Of a stretch of DNA of 64,000 nucleotides, positions 7,530-15,482 are shown in pieces (within the stretch, counting starts at the first letter, position 1; the number at the start of each line of letters is the position of its first letter). The stretch spans positions 1-64,000 of the forward strand of contig NZ_NBZV01000025.1 in assembly GCF_002379095.1 (NCBI RefSeq), given 5' to 3'. The translations under genes and the position numbers were made by a program. Source of the stretch: Polaromonas sp. AER18D-145 (GTDB taxonomy: Bacteria > Pseudomonadota > Gammaproteobacteria > Burkholderiales > Burkholderiaceae_C). The notes below the pieces were generated by a model. It was not told the origin of the DNA, did no database searches, and was given only the letters and a program-made list of their open reading frames with translations.

Positions 7530-8309
7530 ATGCGTTTTGACGTCATCACACTTTTCCCCGAGCTGTTTGCGCCGTTTCTGACCAGCGGCGTGACGCGCCG
7601 TGCCTATGAATCCGGTCTGGTCGAGGTGAAGTTGTGGAACCCGCGCGATTTTGCCGAAGGCAACTACCGGCGGGTGGACGACCGCTCCTTTGGCGGCGGC
7701 CCCGGCATGGTGATGCTGGCCGAGCCGCTGGCGCGTTGTCTTGAAAAAATCCGCGAGGAGCGCGCCGAGCCGGCCGGCCAGCAGGCGCCGGTGGTCCTGT
7801 TTTCGCCGATTGGCCGCCCGCTGGACCACACGGGCGTGCAGGCCTGGTCGGCCGGCTCCGGGGCGGTGCTGGTCTGCGGCCGGTACGAGGGCCTGGACCA
7901 GCGTTTTATCGACACCTATGTCGACCAGCAGATCAGCCTGGGTGACTTTGTGCTGTCCGGCGGTGAAATTGCCGCGATGGCCTTGCTGGACGCGGTGGCG
8001 CGCCTGCAACCGGGCGTGCTCAACGACGAGGGCAGCCACCAGTTCGACAGTTTCAACCCGGCGCTCGACGGCCTGCTCGACTGCCCGCATTACACCCGGC
8101 CCGAGACCTGGCGCTGCCAGACCACCCCCGAGACGCTGTTGTCGGGCAACCACGGCCACATCGAGCGCTGGCGCCGCGAGCAGCGGCTGGCCCTGACCCG
8201 GCAGCACCGGCCCGAACTGCTGGATGCCGCCCGGGAAGCCGGCCGGCTGGATGCGGCGGACGAGGCTTTTCTCGCAGACTTAAGCAAAAACAGGGCTGCG
8301 GCTCCCTGA
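7530..8309 (+). CDS. trmD: tRNA (guanine-37-N1)-methyltransferase
   Basis: 259 residues beginning MRFDVITLFPELF. The SPOUT knot region is visible as VLVCGRYEGLDQRFID and GDFVLSGGEIAAMALLDAVARL, which bind S-adenosylmethionine in the trefoil; the DDRSFGGGPGMVM loop is also conserved. TrmD methylates G37 next to the anticodon and prevents +1 frameshifting. It is the third gene of the operon, separated from rimM by 146 bases containing a repeat. Confidence 0.97.
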   Translation: MRFDVITLFPELFAPFLTSGVTRRAYESGLVEVKLWNPRDFAEGNYRRVDDRSFGGGPGMVMLAEPLARCLEKIREERAEPAGQQAPVVLFSPIGRPLDHTGVQAWSAGSGAVLVCGRYEGLDQRFIDTYVDQQISLGDFVLSGGEIAAMALLDAVARLQPGVLNDEGSHQFDSFNPALDGLLDCPHYTRPETWRCQTTPETLLSGNHGHIERWRREQRLALTRQHRPELLDAAREAGRLDAADEAFLADLSKNRAAAP

Positions 8310-8314
8310 CCCCG

Positions 8315-8454
8315 GACACTTCCAGAAATTCAGATTTTCGGGATGAAGTGCGAGGCGCACGGAGCACAGCAACCGGAACGTACTTGAGTACGTGAGGATT
8401 GCGAGCACCGCGCAACGACGCAATTCGCCCAAAAAATGGATTTATGGAAGTGTC
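8315..8454. repeat. 140 bp element with terminal inverted repeats and internal hairpins
   Basis: The ends are imperfect inverted repeats of about 27 bases: GACACTTCCAGAAATTCAG at 8315 matches the reverse complement of the right end, which reads ATTTATGGAAGTGTC up to 8454. Inside are three hairpins: GTGCG/CGCAC (8348-8360), ACGTACT/AGTACGT with a TG loop (8378-8393) and ATTGCG/CGCAAT (8398-8424). It lies between trmD and rplS and has no reading frame. A MITE-like element or a structured RNA are the two obvious readings. The rest of the gap (8455-8581) shows nothing clear. Confidence 0.65.
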
Positions 8455-8581
8455 ATATAATCGTGAGCTTTTCAGTCCTCTGGCGGCCACTGCAACCATC
8501 TTGACCATCCCTGATGTGTCCATGGATTTGCGGTCTTTAGCGTAGCGCGTGTATGAACGAAAAAGTTAGATGGAATAAATC

Positions 8582-8947
8582 ATGAATCTGATCCAGACCC
8601 TAGAGCAGGAAGAAATTGCCCGCCTGAACAAGACCATCCCCGTGTATGCCCCCGGCGACACCGTGATTGTCAGCGTCAACGTGGTTGAAGGTACCCGCAA
8701 GCGTATGCAGGCTTTTGAAGGCGTCGTGATTGCCAAGCGCAACCGCGGCCTGAACTCCAGCTTCATCGTGCGCAAGATCTCCAATGGTGAAGGCGTCGAG
8801 CGGACCTTCCAGGTCTACAGCCCGCTGATCGCCAAGATCGAAGTCAAGCGTCGTGGTGACGTGCGCCGTGCCAAGCTGTACTACCTGCGCAGCCGCAGCG
8901 GCAAGTCGGCGCGTATCAAGGAAAAGCTGGGCGCCAAAGCTGCCTAA
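8582..8947 (+). CDS. rplS: 50S ribosomal protein L19
   Basis: 121 residues with [16 protein letters not shown], the [19 protein letters not shown] core and a basic [14 protein letters not shown] tail, all standard for bL19. L19 sits at the interface of the two ribosomal subunits. It is the last gene of the rpsP operon and is followed by a strong terminator at 8966. The 272-base gap from trmD is unusually long and carries the inverted-repeat element. Confidence 0.98.
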   Translation: MNLIQTLEQEEIARLNKTIPVYAPGDTVIVSVNVVEGTRKRMQAFEGVVIAKRNRGLNSSFIVRKISNGEGVERTFQVYSPLIAKIEVKRRGDVRRAKLYYLRSRSGKSARIKEKLGAKAA

Positions 8948-8965
8948 AAACAGCCGGCCCGCAAA

Positions 8966-8992
8966 AAGCCGCTCTCCGGAGCGGCTTTTTTT
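8966..8992 (+). terminator. Rho-independent terminator after rplS
   Basis: AAGCCGCTC (8966-8974) pairs with GAGCGGCTT (8979-8987) around a TCCG loop, followed by a run of seven T (8986-8992). It closes the rpsP-rimM-trmD-rplS operon. Confidence 0.92.
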
Positions 8993-9016
8993 ATGCCCTG
9001 TTAATCTTGCGCTCTC

Positions 9017-9721
9017 ATGACGACACCCCGGTTCACCACGCCTTTGCCGGCCTTCGATCCCCGCAGCATCCCGGTGATCGGGGTGGACACGCACCTGTCG
9101 GGCGTGCCGGCACAGGATCTCACGCCGCAGGCCCTGCGCCGGCGTTTCCGGCATCCGCCGGTCTGGACGCCGGAACACAGTGTTGAAAAGAAGTTCTCCA
9201 ACCGCGAGCCGGCGCTGGCGGCCGTGCTGCTGCCCCTGGTCATGCGTGATGAGCTGACGCTGTTGCTGACGGAGCGGGCCGGCAACATGTCCACCCATTC
9301 CGGCCAGATCGCGCTGCCCGGCGGCAAGACCGATGAGACCGACCACGATGCGGTGGACACGGCCCTGCGCGAGGCGCACGAAGAAATCGGCCTGACGCGC
9401 GAGCATGTGGAGGTGCTGGGCATCCTGCCCACCTATGTCACCGGCACGGCCTTCATCATCACGCCGGTCGTTGCGCTGGTGCGGCCCGGTTTTGCGCTGC
9501 AGCCCAGCCCGTCCGAGGTGGCCGACATTTTTGAAGTACCACTGCGTTACCTGATGGACCCGTCCAACCATCAGCGCCACGAGTTTGAATTCGACGGTGT
9601 ATTGCGCCAGTGGCTGTCCATGCCCTACACGGGGGATGAGGGTGCGGACGCGAAAGAGCGTTACATCTGGGGCGCGACGGCCGGCATGCTGCGCAACCTC
9701 TACCGCTTTTTGAGCGCCTGA
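9017..9721 (+). CDS. NUDIX hydrolase, CoA pyrophosphatase type
   Basis: 234 residues. The NUDIX box is GGKTDETDHDAVDTALREAH followed by EEIGL, around residues 105-127. It is preceded by LLTERAGNMSTHSGQIALPG, which fits the extra UPF0035 motif of CoA diphosphatases (NudL/YeaB type). These enzymes cut CoA and its derivatives to phosphopantetheine and 3',5'-ADP. The ATG at 9017 lies 24 bases past the rplS terminator, so it has its own promoter, which I could not identify. Confidence 0.88.
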   Translation: MTTPRFTTPLPAFDPRSIPVIGVDTHLSGVPAQDLTPQALRRRFRHPPVWTPEHSVEKKFSNREPALAAVLLPLVMRDELTLLLTERAGNMSTHSGQIALPGGKTDETDHDAVDTALREAHEEIGLTREHVEVLGILPTYVTGTAFIITPVVALVRPGFALQPSPSEVADIFEVPLRYLMDPSNHQRHEFEFDGVLRQWLSMPYTGDEGADAKERYIWGATAGMLRNLYRFLSA

Positions 9722-9755
9722 GTATCAATTCGAGCACCCGCAGCTACTGTTTTTT

Positions 9756-9818
9756 CAAGCAGGGGCCGCGGATCTGGCCTCGCCAGTCCGCAGGCGCAGC
9801 GACCCCCGCGTGGGGGCA
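9756..9818 (+). repeat. GC-rich palindromic repeat, copy 4
   Basis: CAAGCAGGGGCCGCGGATCTGGC, CGCCAGTCCGCAGGCGCAGCG and a shortened CCCCCGCGTGGGGGC end, in two blocks. The GATCTGGC/GCCAG arm is present but the CAGGGAGC block is missing. It ends 13 bases before the CbiB-like start codon, so it forms part of that gene's leader. Confidence 0.78.
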
Positions 9819-9831
9819 GTTATGATTTGCC

Positions 9832-10839
9832 ATGAGTTTTTTTGCTGTTTTGTTTGCACTCATCATCGAACAGGCGCGGCCACTGACGCGCGGCAACCCG
9901 ATTCATGCCGGTTTGCGCCGCTGGGCGCGCTGGGCCAGCCGCAGCCTGGACGCCGGCAAGCCGCAACACGGCTGGGTCGCCTGGACCACGGCGGTGGGAG
10001 GGCCGGCCCTGCTGACCCTGGCGGTGCACTGGCTGCTGTGGAGCGTCAACGGCGTGCTGGCCTTTGCCTGGAGCGTGGCCGTGCTTTACGTGACGCTCGG
10101 CTTTCGCCAGTTCAGCCACTATTTCACCGACATACGCGATGCGCTGGACGACGGCGACGAAGCGACCGCGCGCGAGCTGCTGGCGCAGTGGCGCCAGGTC
10201 GATGCCAGCGAACTGCCGCGCAGCGAAATCGTGCGGCATGTGATCGAGTTTTCGGTGCTGGCCGCGCACCGCCACGTGTTTGGCGTGCTGGCCTGGTTCT
10301 CGGTGCTGGCGGCGCTGGGCCTGGGGCCGGCCGGTGCCGTCTTGTACCGCATGGCCGAGTTTGTCTCGCGCTACTGGGCCTACAAGTCCAAATCCACGGG
10401 CGAGGGCGCGAGCCCGGCCCTGCAGCAGGCCGCCGCGCGGGCCTGGGGCGTGATCGACTACGTGCCGGCACGCCTGACCTCGCTGGGGTTCGCGGTGGTG
10501 GGCAGCTTCGAGGACGCGATCGACGGCTGGCGCAACTACATGCAGCGTGCGCCCGCGGGCCCGGAAAACCGCAATGACGGCGTGATCCTGGCCGCGACCT
10601 CGGGAGCGGTCAACGTGCGCCTGGGCGGCGAAGCGCTGAGAGCCGCGTTGTCTCCCGAAGCGTCCCTGGGCTTCCAGGCCGACGGCATCGACGCAGGCGA
10701 CCCGCAGGCCACCGAGAGCACGCCGGGGCGCGAGCCGGAGGTGGGGCACCTGCGCAGCATCGTGGGCCTGGTCTGGCGCTCCGTGGTGCTCTGGATGATG
10801 CTGCTGGCGCTGCTAACGCTGGCGCGCCTGCTGGGCTGA
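9832..10839 (+). CDS. CobD/CbiB-family membrane protein
   Basis: 335 residues beginning MSFFAVLFALIIEQARPL, with several membrane helices. The pattern resembles CbiB/AmpE-like proteins (RHVIEFSVLAAHRHVFGVL, GPAGAVLYRMAEFV, WGVIDYVPARLTSLGF). True CbiB condenses adenosylcobyrate with aminopropanol phosphate in cobalamin synthesis. In Burkholderiales this shorter-loop family is usually found outside the cobalamin cluster, so its reaction is uncertain. No other cobalamin gene is in the window. A hisC-type gene follows 27 bases later. Confidence 0.75.
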   Translation: MSFFAVLFALIIEQARPLTRGNPIHAGLRRWARWASRSLDAGKPQHGWVAWTTAVGGPALLTLAVHWLLWSVNGVLAFAWSVAVLYVTLGFRQFSHYFTDIRDALDDGDEATARELLAQWRQVDASELPRSEIVRHVIEFSVLAAHRHVFGVLAWFSVLAALGLGPAGAVLYRMAEFVSRYWAYKSKSTGEGASPALQQAAARAWGVIDYVPARLTSLGFAVVGSFEDAIDGWRNYMQRAPAGPENRNDGVILAATSGAVNVRLGGEALRAALSPEASLGFQADGIDAGDPQATESTPGREPEVGHLRSIVGLVWRSVVLWMMLLALLTLARLLG

Positions 10840-10866
10840 CCGGTTTCCTGTTGACTCTGCCTGCGC

Positions 10867-11937
10867 ATGTCTGACGCTGCGTCGTTCTGGAGTCCGGCGC
10901 TTCGGGGCCTGGTGCCCTACACGCCGGGTGAGCAACCCCTGATCGAGGGGCTGGTCAAACTCAACACCAACGAAAACCCCTACCCGCCTTCGCCCCGGGT
11001 GATCGCTGCCATCAGCGCTGCAGCGCAGGAGGGACTGCAGCTTTACCCCGACCCGCAGGCGGCCGTGCTGCGGCAGGCGATTGCGAACTTTCACGGCATC
11101 GCTGCCGGCCAGGTGTTCGCCGGCAACGGCTCGGACGAAGTGCTGGCGCATGCCTTTTTCGCCTTCTTCCGCCACGGCAAGCCGGTGCTGATGCCGGACA
11201 TCAGCTACAGCTTCTACAAGGTGTATTGCGGGCTGTACGGCATCGAAGCCGGGATCGTTCCACTGGACGCCGCCCTGCGTATCGACGTGGCGCAGTACCG
11301 GTCGCCCTGTGGCGGGGTGGTCATCGCCAACCCGAATGCGCCGACTGGCACCGGCCTGCCGCTGGCGGACATCGAGCAGTTGCTGCAGCAGCAAAGCCGG
11401 TCGGTGGTGCTGGTCGATGAAGCCTATGTGGATTTCGGCGGCGAAAGCGCCATCGGCCTGATCAGCCGTTACCCGAACCTGCTGGTGGTGCAGACCCTGT
11501 CCAAGTCGCGTTCGCTGGCGGGGCTGCGTGTGGGTTTTGCCGCCGGCCAGCGGCACCTGATCGAGGCGCTGGAAGTGGTGAAAGACAGCTTCAACTCCTA
11601 CCCGCTGGACCGCCTGGCGCTGGCCGGCGCCACCACGGCCTACGAAGACCGCGCCTACTTCGAGAGCACCCGCGCGGCCGTGATGCAAAGTCGTGAGGGC
11701 TTGAGCCGTGACCTGAGCGGCCTGGGGTTCGAGGTCTTGCCCTCCCAGGCGAATTTCCTGATGGTCTGCCATCCCGCGCATGACGCTGCGGCCCTGGCCG
11801 CGGGCTTGCGCGAGCAGCGCATCCTGGTACGCCATTTCAGGCTGCCGCGTATCGAGCAATACCTGCGCATCAGCGTGGGAACGCCCGCGCAGTGCGCAGC
11901 GCTGGTGCAGGCCTGCCGTGCTCTGGTGAGCGGCTGA
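10867..11937 (+). CDS. hisC: Histidinol-phosphate aminotransferase
   Basis: 356 residues of fold-type I PLP aminotransferase. [15 protein letters not shown] near residue 33 is the HisC signature, NPNAPTGT binds the cofactor and substrate, DEAYVDF holds the PLP-pyridine aspartate, and [13 protein letters not shown] contains the Schiff-base lysine. HisC converts imidazole-acetol phosphate to histidinol phosphate with glutamate. It is outside any his operon, so it may be a second copy. The related threonine-phosphate decarboxylase (CobD of Salmonella) is an alternative because a CbiB-like gene precedes it, but the N-terminal motif favours HisC. Confidence 0.85.
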   Translation: MSDAASFWSPALRGLVPYTPGEQPLIEGLVKLNTNENPYPPSPRVIAAISAAAQEGLQLYPDPQAAVLRQAIANFHGIAAGQVFAGNGSDEVLAHAFFAFFRHGKPVLMPDISYSFYKVYCGLYGIEAGIVPLDAALRIDVAQYRSPCGGVVIANPNAPTGTGLPLADIEQLLQQQSRSVVLVDEAYVDFGGESAIGLISRYPNLLVVQTLSKSRSLAGLRVGFAAGQRHLIEALEVVKDSFNSYPLDRLALAGATTAYEDRAYFESTRAAVMQSREGLSRDLSGLGFEVLPSQANFLMVCHPAHDAAALAAGLREQRILVRHFRLPRIEQYLRISVGTPAQCAALVQACRALVSG

Positions 11938-11943
11938 AGCGTT

Positions 11944-12891
11944 TCAGTAACGCGGGGGCTGCGACAGCTCGGCGAACAGTTCGCTATACAAACGATAGCG
12001 ACTGGCGCTTATTCCGCTTGGGCCGGAGGCCGATTTGACCTCTGAAATCACACCGCAGCCGGGTTCATGCAGATGCGTGCAGTTGTAGAACTTGCAGTCC
12101 TGCGCATGGGCCTTGAGGTCGGGCATGTAGTTGGCCAGCTGCATCGGCTCGATGTGGTGCAGGCCGAACTCCTGAAAGCCCGGCGAATCGATCAGCGCGC
12201 TGGTTCTGGCGTCGTCGAGCCAGTACAGCGTGGTGCTGGTGGTCGTGTGTTTGCCTGAATTGAGCGCCTGCGATATTTCCGCGGTCAGCACCTGCGCGCC
12301 CGGAATCAGCAGGTTGGTCAGGCTGCTCTTGCCGGCGCCGGAAGGGCCCAGCACCAGCGTTTTCTTGCCGCGCAGCAACTCGCGCAACTGGGCGGTTTGC
12401 GCGTCGTTGGCAACGGGCGTGTCGGTTTTCGGCTTCACCGCCAGCGGCACCACCTGGTAACCCATGGCGCGGTAGGGCGCCAGCTTGGCCCAGGCGCGTG
12501 CAAAGGGTTCGGCCAGGTCGCTTTTGTTCAGCGCGATGATGGGCGTGATGCGCTCGGCCTCCGCCGCGATCAGCGCGCGGGTCAGCTGGCTCTCCGAAAA
12601 CTCGGGCTCGGCCGCGATCAGGATCAGCACCTGGTCGAGGTTGGCCGCGAACGACTTGGTGCGCATGTCGTCCTGCCGGTAAAACAGGTTGCCGCGCTTT
12701 TCCACCTTCTCGATCGTGCCTTCGTCCTGCGAGGGCAGCCACAACACGCGGTCGCCGACAACGGCCTGGCTTTTCTTGCCGCGCGGATGGCAGATCAGGC
12801 GCTGGCCGTCGGGCGTTTCCACCAGGCAATGCCGGCCGAAACCGGCCACCACCAGGCCGGGCAGGGTCCCGGCGGAAGAAACAGTGGTCAA
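11944..12891 (-). CDS. rsgA: Small ribosomal subunit GTPase RsgA
   Basis: 315 residues with an N-terminal OB fold, then a circularly permuted GTPase: the NKSD motif precedes GPSGAGKSSL (P-loop) and DSPGF. A C-terminal zinc knuckle is seen as CKFYNCTHLHEPGC. RsgA acts late in 30S maturation and is stimulated by the subunit. No ATG is available near the start. The TTG at 12891-12889 overlaps the TGA of phhB as TTGA, which makes it the likely, translationally coupled start. Confidence 0.94.
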   Translation of the reverse strand: MTTVSSAGTLPGLVVAGFGRHCLVETPDGQRLICHPRGKKSQAVVGDRVLWLPSQDEGTIEKVEKRGNLFYRQDDMRTKSFAANLDQVLILIAAEPEFSESQLTRALIAAEAERITPIIALNKSDLAEPFARAWAKLAPYRAMGYQVVPLAVKPKTDTPVANDAQTAQLRELLRGKKTLVLGPSGAGKSSLTNLLIPGAQVLTAEISQALNSGKHTTTSTTLYWLDDARTSALIDSPGFQEFGLHHIEPMQLANYMPDLKAHAQDCKFYNCTHLHEPGCGVISEVKSASGPSGISASRYRLYSELFAELSQPPRY

Positions 12892-13208
12892 GCCAGCAGC
12901 GCGTCGACCTTGGACGCGCAGAAAAAGTCGCTGACCGAAATGCCGTTCACGTCGTGCGTGTTGAAACGCACCGTGCATTTTCCATAACTCAGCGCCAGGT
13001 CCGGGTGGTGGTCCTCGGCATTGGCAATGAAAGCCACGGCGTTGGCAAAACCCATGGTCTCGTGGAAGTTCTTGAAGCTGAAGGTTTTTTCCAGCGAACC
13101 GTCGATCAGGCGCCAGCCTTGCGGTTGCTCGCCGTTGAGCTGGCTCAGCTGCGTGACGATCTCGGTGGCGCTCAGCGCGCGGCGGTTCTGGTGAATCGGA
13201 TTGCTCAT
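12888..13208 (-). CDS. phhB: Pterin-4a-carbinolamine dehydratase
   Basis: 106 residues with the family motif EDHHPDL and histidine/aspartate residues of the active site, plus FKNFHETMGFANAVAFIA. The enzyme dehydrates 4a-hydroxytetrahydropterin, normally to recycle the cofactor of phenylalanine hydroxylase; no phenylalanine hydroxylase is in the window. Its start overlaps the stop of the upstream protease gene and its stop overlaps the rsgA start, so three genes form a tight minus-strand operon. Confidence 0.92.
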   Translation of the reverse strand: MSNPIHQNRRALSATEIVTQLSQLNGEQPQGWRLIDGSLEKTFSFKNFHETMGFANAVAFIANAEDHHPDLALSYGKCTVRFNTHDVNGISVSDFFCASKVDALLA

Positions 13209-14491
13209 GCGGGTGTTCCGGTGGGTGCACCCATGCGGGACAGCCGCTCGGAGGCCGGTGGGTGCGAATAATAAAACTTCACATACACCGGGTCGGGCGT
13301 CAGTGTGCTGGCGTTGTCCTGGTAGAGCTTGAGCAGGGCGCTTTGCAGATCCCGGCCGTCGGTCTGCGCGATGGCGTAGGCGTCGGCTTCAAACTCGTGC
13401 TTGCGCGAGAGCTGGGCAAACAGCGGCGAGATGAAAAAACTGAACAGCGGCACCACCAGCAAAAACAGCAGCAGGGCCAGGGCGTCGTTGCTGCCGGTCA
13501 TGTTCGGCCGCACGCCCAGCCCGGTGTAAAACCAGACCTGGGTGGACAACCAGCCCAGCAGCGCAAAACCGGCAAGGCTCATGGCAAACATGGCGCCGAT
13601 GCGTTTGATGATGTGTTTGTGCTTGAAGTGGCCGAGTTCATGGGCCAGCACCGCGTCGACTTCGGCGGGGCTCAGCTGCTTGAGCAGGGTGTCGAAAAAC
13701 ACCACGCGTTTGGAGGCGCCAAAACCGGTGAAGTAGGCGTTGGCATGGGCCGAACGTTTGCTGCCGTCCATCACGAACAGGCCCTTGGCCGCAAAGCCGC
13801 AGCGCTGCATCAGGGCCGTCACGCGCGCTTTCAGGCTTTCGTCTTCGAGCGGCTGGAACTTGTTGAACAGCGGCGCGATGACCGTGGGATAAAGAACCAG
13901 CACCAGCAGGTTGAAGCCCATCCACACGCCCCAGGCCCAGAGCCACCACCAGGCACCGGTGCTGCCCATGATCCAGAGGATGAGTGCCACGATCGGCAGG
14001 CCGATCACGAGGCCGACCAGCAGGGACTTCACGAGGTCGCCCAGCCACAGCTTGAGCGTCATCTTGTTGAAGCCGAAGCGTTCTTCGATGCGGAAGGTGC
14101 TGTACAGCGTGAAGGGCAGGTCCAGCAGCCCGTTGACCAGGCCAAAGGCGGCGAGCAGTGCCAGTTGAGGCGCCAGGCTGCCGTAAGCGGCCAAGCCTGA
14201 GTTCACCAGTGCCTGGTTCAGCTGGTCGATGCCGCCCAGCAGCGTCCAGCCGATCAGCACGGCCGTGCCAAAAGCCAGTTCGAGCAGGCCAAAACGCGCC
14301 TTGGTGATGGTGTAGTCGGCGGCTTTCTGGTGCGAAGCCAGCGAAATCGTGCCGGCAAAGGCGGCCGGCACCTGGTCGCGGTGGCGCGCCACGTGGCGGA
14401 TCTGGCGCGAGGCGAGGTAGAACTTCGCGAGCAGCACCAGCACCAGGGCGCTTGAGAACACCAGGGTAAAGACAAGGGAATAGTCAGCCAT
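13205..14491 (-). CDS. M48 metallopeptidase, Ste24/CAAX protease type
   Basis: 428 residues with six or seven membrane helices. The zinc motif LAHELGHFKHKH (HExxH) is near residue 280 and the third ligand glutamate lies in KHEFEADAYA near 355. The length and the N-terminal DUF3333/CAAX-prenyl-protease-1 N domain match bacterial Ste24 homologues rather than the shorter HtpX. These act at the inner membrane in quality control of membrane proteins. It is the first gene of the protease-phhB-rsgA operon and diverges from orn with only 34 bases between starts. Confidence 0.92.
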   Translation of the reverse strand: MADYSLVFTLVFSSALVLVLLAKFYLASRQIRHVARHRDQVPAAFAGTISLASHQKAADYTITKARFGLLELAFGTAVLIGWTLLGGIDQLNQALVNSGLAAYGSLAPQLALLAAFGLVNGLLDLPFTLYSTFRIEERFGFNKMTLKLWLGDLVKSLLVGLVIGLPIVALILWIMGSTGAWWWLWAWGVWMGFNLLVLVLYPTVIAPLFNKFQPLEDESLKARVTALMQRCGFAAKGLFVMDGSKRSAHANAYFTGFGASKRVVFFDTLLKQLSPAEVDAVLAHELGHFKHKHIIKRIGAMFAMSLAGFALLGWLSTQVWFYTGLGVRPNMTGSNDALALLLFLLVVPLFSFFISPLFAQLSRKHEFEADAYAIAQTDGRDLQSALLKLYQDNASTLTPDPVYVKFYYSHPPASERLSRMGAPTGTPA

Positions 14492-14525
14492 GGGGGAAGT
14501 TTAGGCGATCAGCGAGAATCGCAAG

Positions 14526-15089
14526 ATGGCTGAAAACGAAACCCTGCTGAAAAAATCCGATCTGAACCTGGTCTGGATCGACTGCGAAATGACCGGTCTC
14601 GACCCGGAAAAGGAGCGGCTGATCGAAATTGCCGTAGTGGTCACCGGCCCGCAACTGACGCCGCGCATCGAGGGCCCGGTGCTGGTGATCAAGCAGTCCG
14701 ACGAACTGCTCGGGCAGATGGACAACTGGAACAAGGGCACACACGGCCGCAGCGGCCTGATCGACAAGGTCAAGGCCAGCATCGTGACGGAAGCCGATGC
14801 CGAAAAGCAGCTGCTGGCCTTCCTGGCGCAGTACCTGCCCAAGGGCACCTCGCCGATGTGCGGCAACACCATCAGCCAGGACCGGCGCTTCCTGGTCAAG
14901 TACATGCCCAAACTCGAGGCGTTTTTTCACTACCGCAATGTCGATGTCAGCACCTTCAAGGAGCTGGCCAAACGCTGGCGGCCCGAGGTGTACAGCGCGT
15001 TCAAGAAGCAGCAAAGCCACACGGCGCTGGCCGATGTGCATGAATCGATCGACGAGCTGGAGCATTACCGGACCCACTTCCTGAAGTAA
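14526..15089 (+). CDS. orn: Oligoribonuclease
   Basis: 187 residues, DEDDh exonuclease. [20 protein letters not shown] holds the first acidic pair, and [14 protein letters not shown] the histidine and last aspartate. Orn degrades 2-5 nucleotide RNAs and pGpG to mononucleotides and is essential in many proteobacteria. The ATG at 14526 lies in the 34-base divergent gap shared with the protease gene. The C-terminal YRTHFLK is typical. Confidence 0.96.
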   Translation: MAENETLLKKSDLNLVWIDCEMTGLDPEKERLIEIAVVVTGPQLTPRIEGPVLVIKQSDELLGQMDNWNKGTHGRSGLIDKVKASIVTEADAEKQLLAFLAQYLPKGTSPMCGNTISQDRRFLVKYMPKLEAFFHYRNVDVSTFKELAKRWRPEVYSAFKKQQSHTALADVHESIDELEHYRTHFLK

Positions 15090-15092
15090 TTC

Positions 15093-15138
15093 AGGCTTGC
15101 GGCCCTTGCTGGGCGAGCGCTGGCAGCTATTGAAAAGA
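15093..15138. repeat. GCTAT-type ~50 bp repeat, diverged copy
   Basis: GGCTTGCGGCCCTTG, then GAGCGCTGGCAGCTATTGAA, aligns with the better copies at 48437-48486 and 51073-51122 (reverse strand), which read GGCTTCA-CCC-TTG and GAG-AAGCAGCTAT-AA. The closing ATAGC arm is degraded. It lies just after the orn stop. Confidence 0.45.
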
Positions 15139-15139
15139 G

Positions 15140-15482
15140 AGCAAGCCGCCGTTGTTCACGGCTGGTGCCGGCTGGTTTGAAGGTCTTTCGGCGACGGGGG
15201 ACTGGTGTAAACCCGTAAACCATGCCATAATCAACGGCTTGACGGATGCACGGGGTGCACCGCATTTGTACATCTACCTCACACTTTTGGGCTCTACCAA
15301 CAGAGCCATCGCTTCAGGCACCGGTTTTTCCGGAAGTCGCCCGGACCGAAATATTCGTTTGATGGTTGATGTTTTATTAACCATGAACGAAGCCCTGCTG
15401 CTACGCGGCGGGTGGTAGTTTCTTGTTCGCCCGCCCACACTACAAGCGTGGCAGCGCGGACAAGTGTTTAGTGAGAAAAAAC
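15140..15482 (+). promoter_or_regulatory. Long structured leader of the DEAD-box helicase gene
   Basis: The gap between orn and the helicase is 393 bases. CATAAT at 15226-15231 and TTGACG at 15239-15244 are possible promoter hexamers, though neither has a good partner. Downstream are GGCTCT/AGAGCC (15290-15307), TGGTT/AACCA (15364-15382) and GGCGGG/CGCCC (15407-15434) stems, and a 12-codon open frame starting ATG 15383 and ending TAG 15418. Long leaders of this kind are common on cold-induced RNA helicase mRNAs. Confidence 0.45.

Noticed and set aside
8455..8581. Promoter for rplS at TTGACC (8501)
   Set aside because: No acceptable -10 hexamer lies 15-19 bases downstream.
9832..10839. AmpE (beta-lactamase regulator) as the name for the CbiB-like protein
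   Set aside because: AmpE is related, but no ampD gene is adjacent and the CbiB/CobD-type family description fits better.
15152..15418. An 88-codon frame in the helicase leader
   Set aside because: It spans the predicted hairpins and lacks a ribosome site; only the 12-codon frame at its end was kept as a possible leader peptide.
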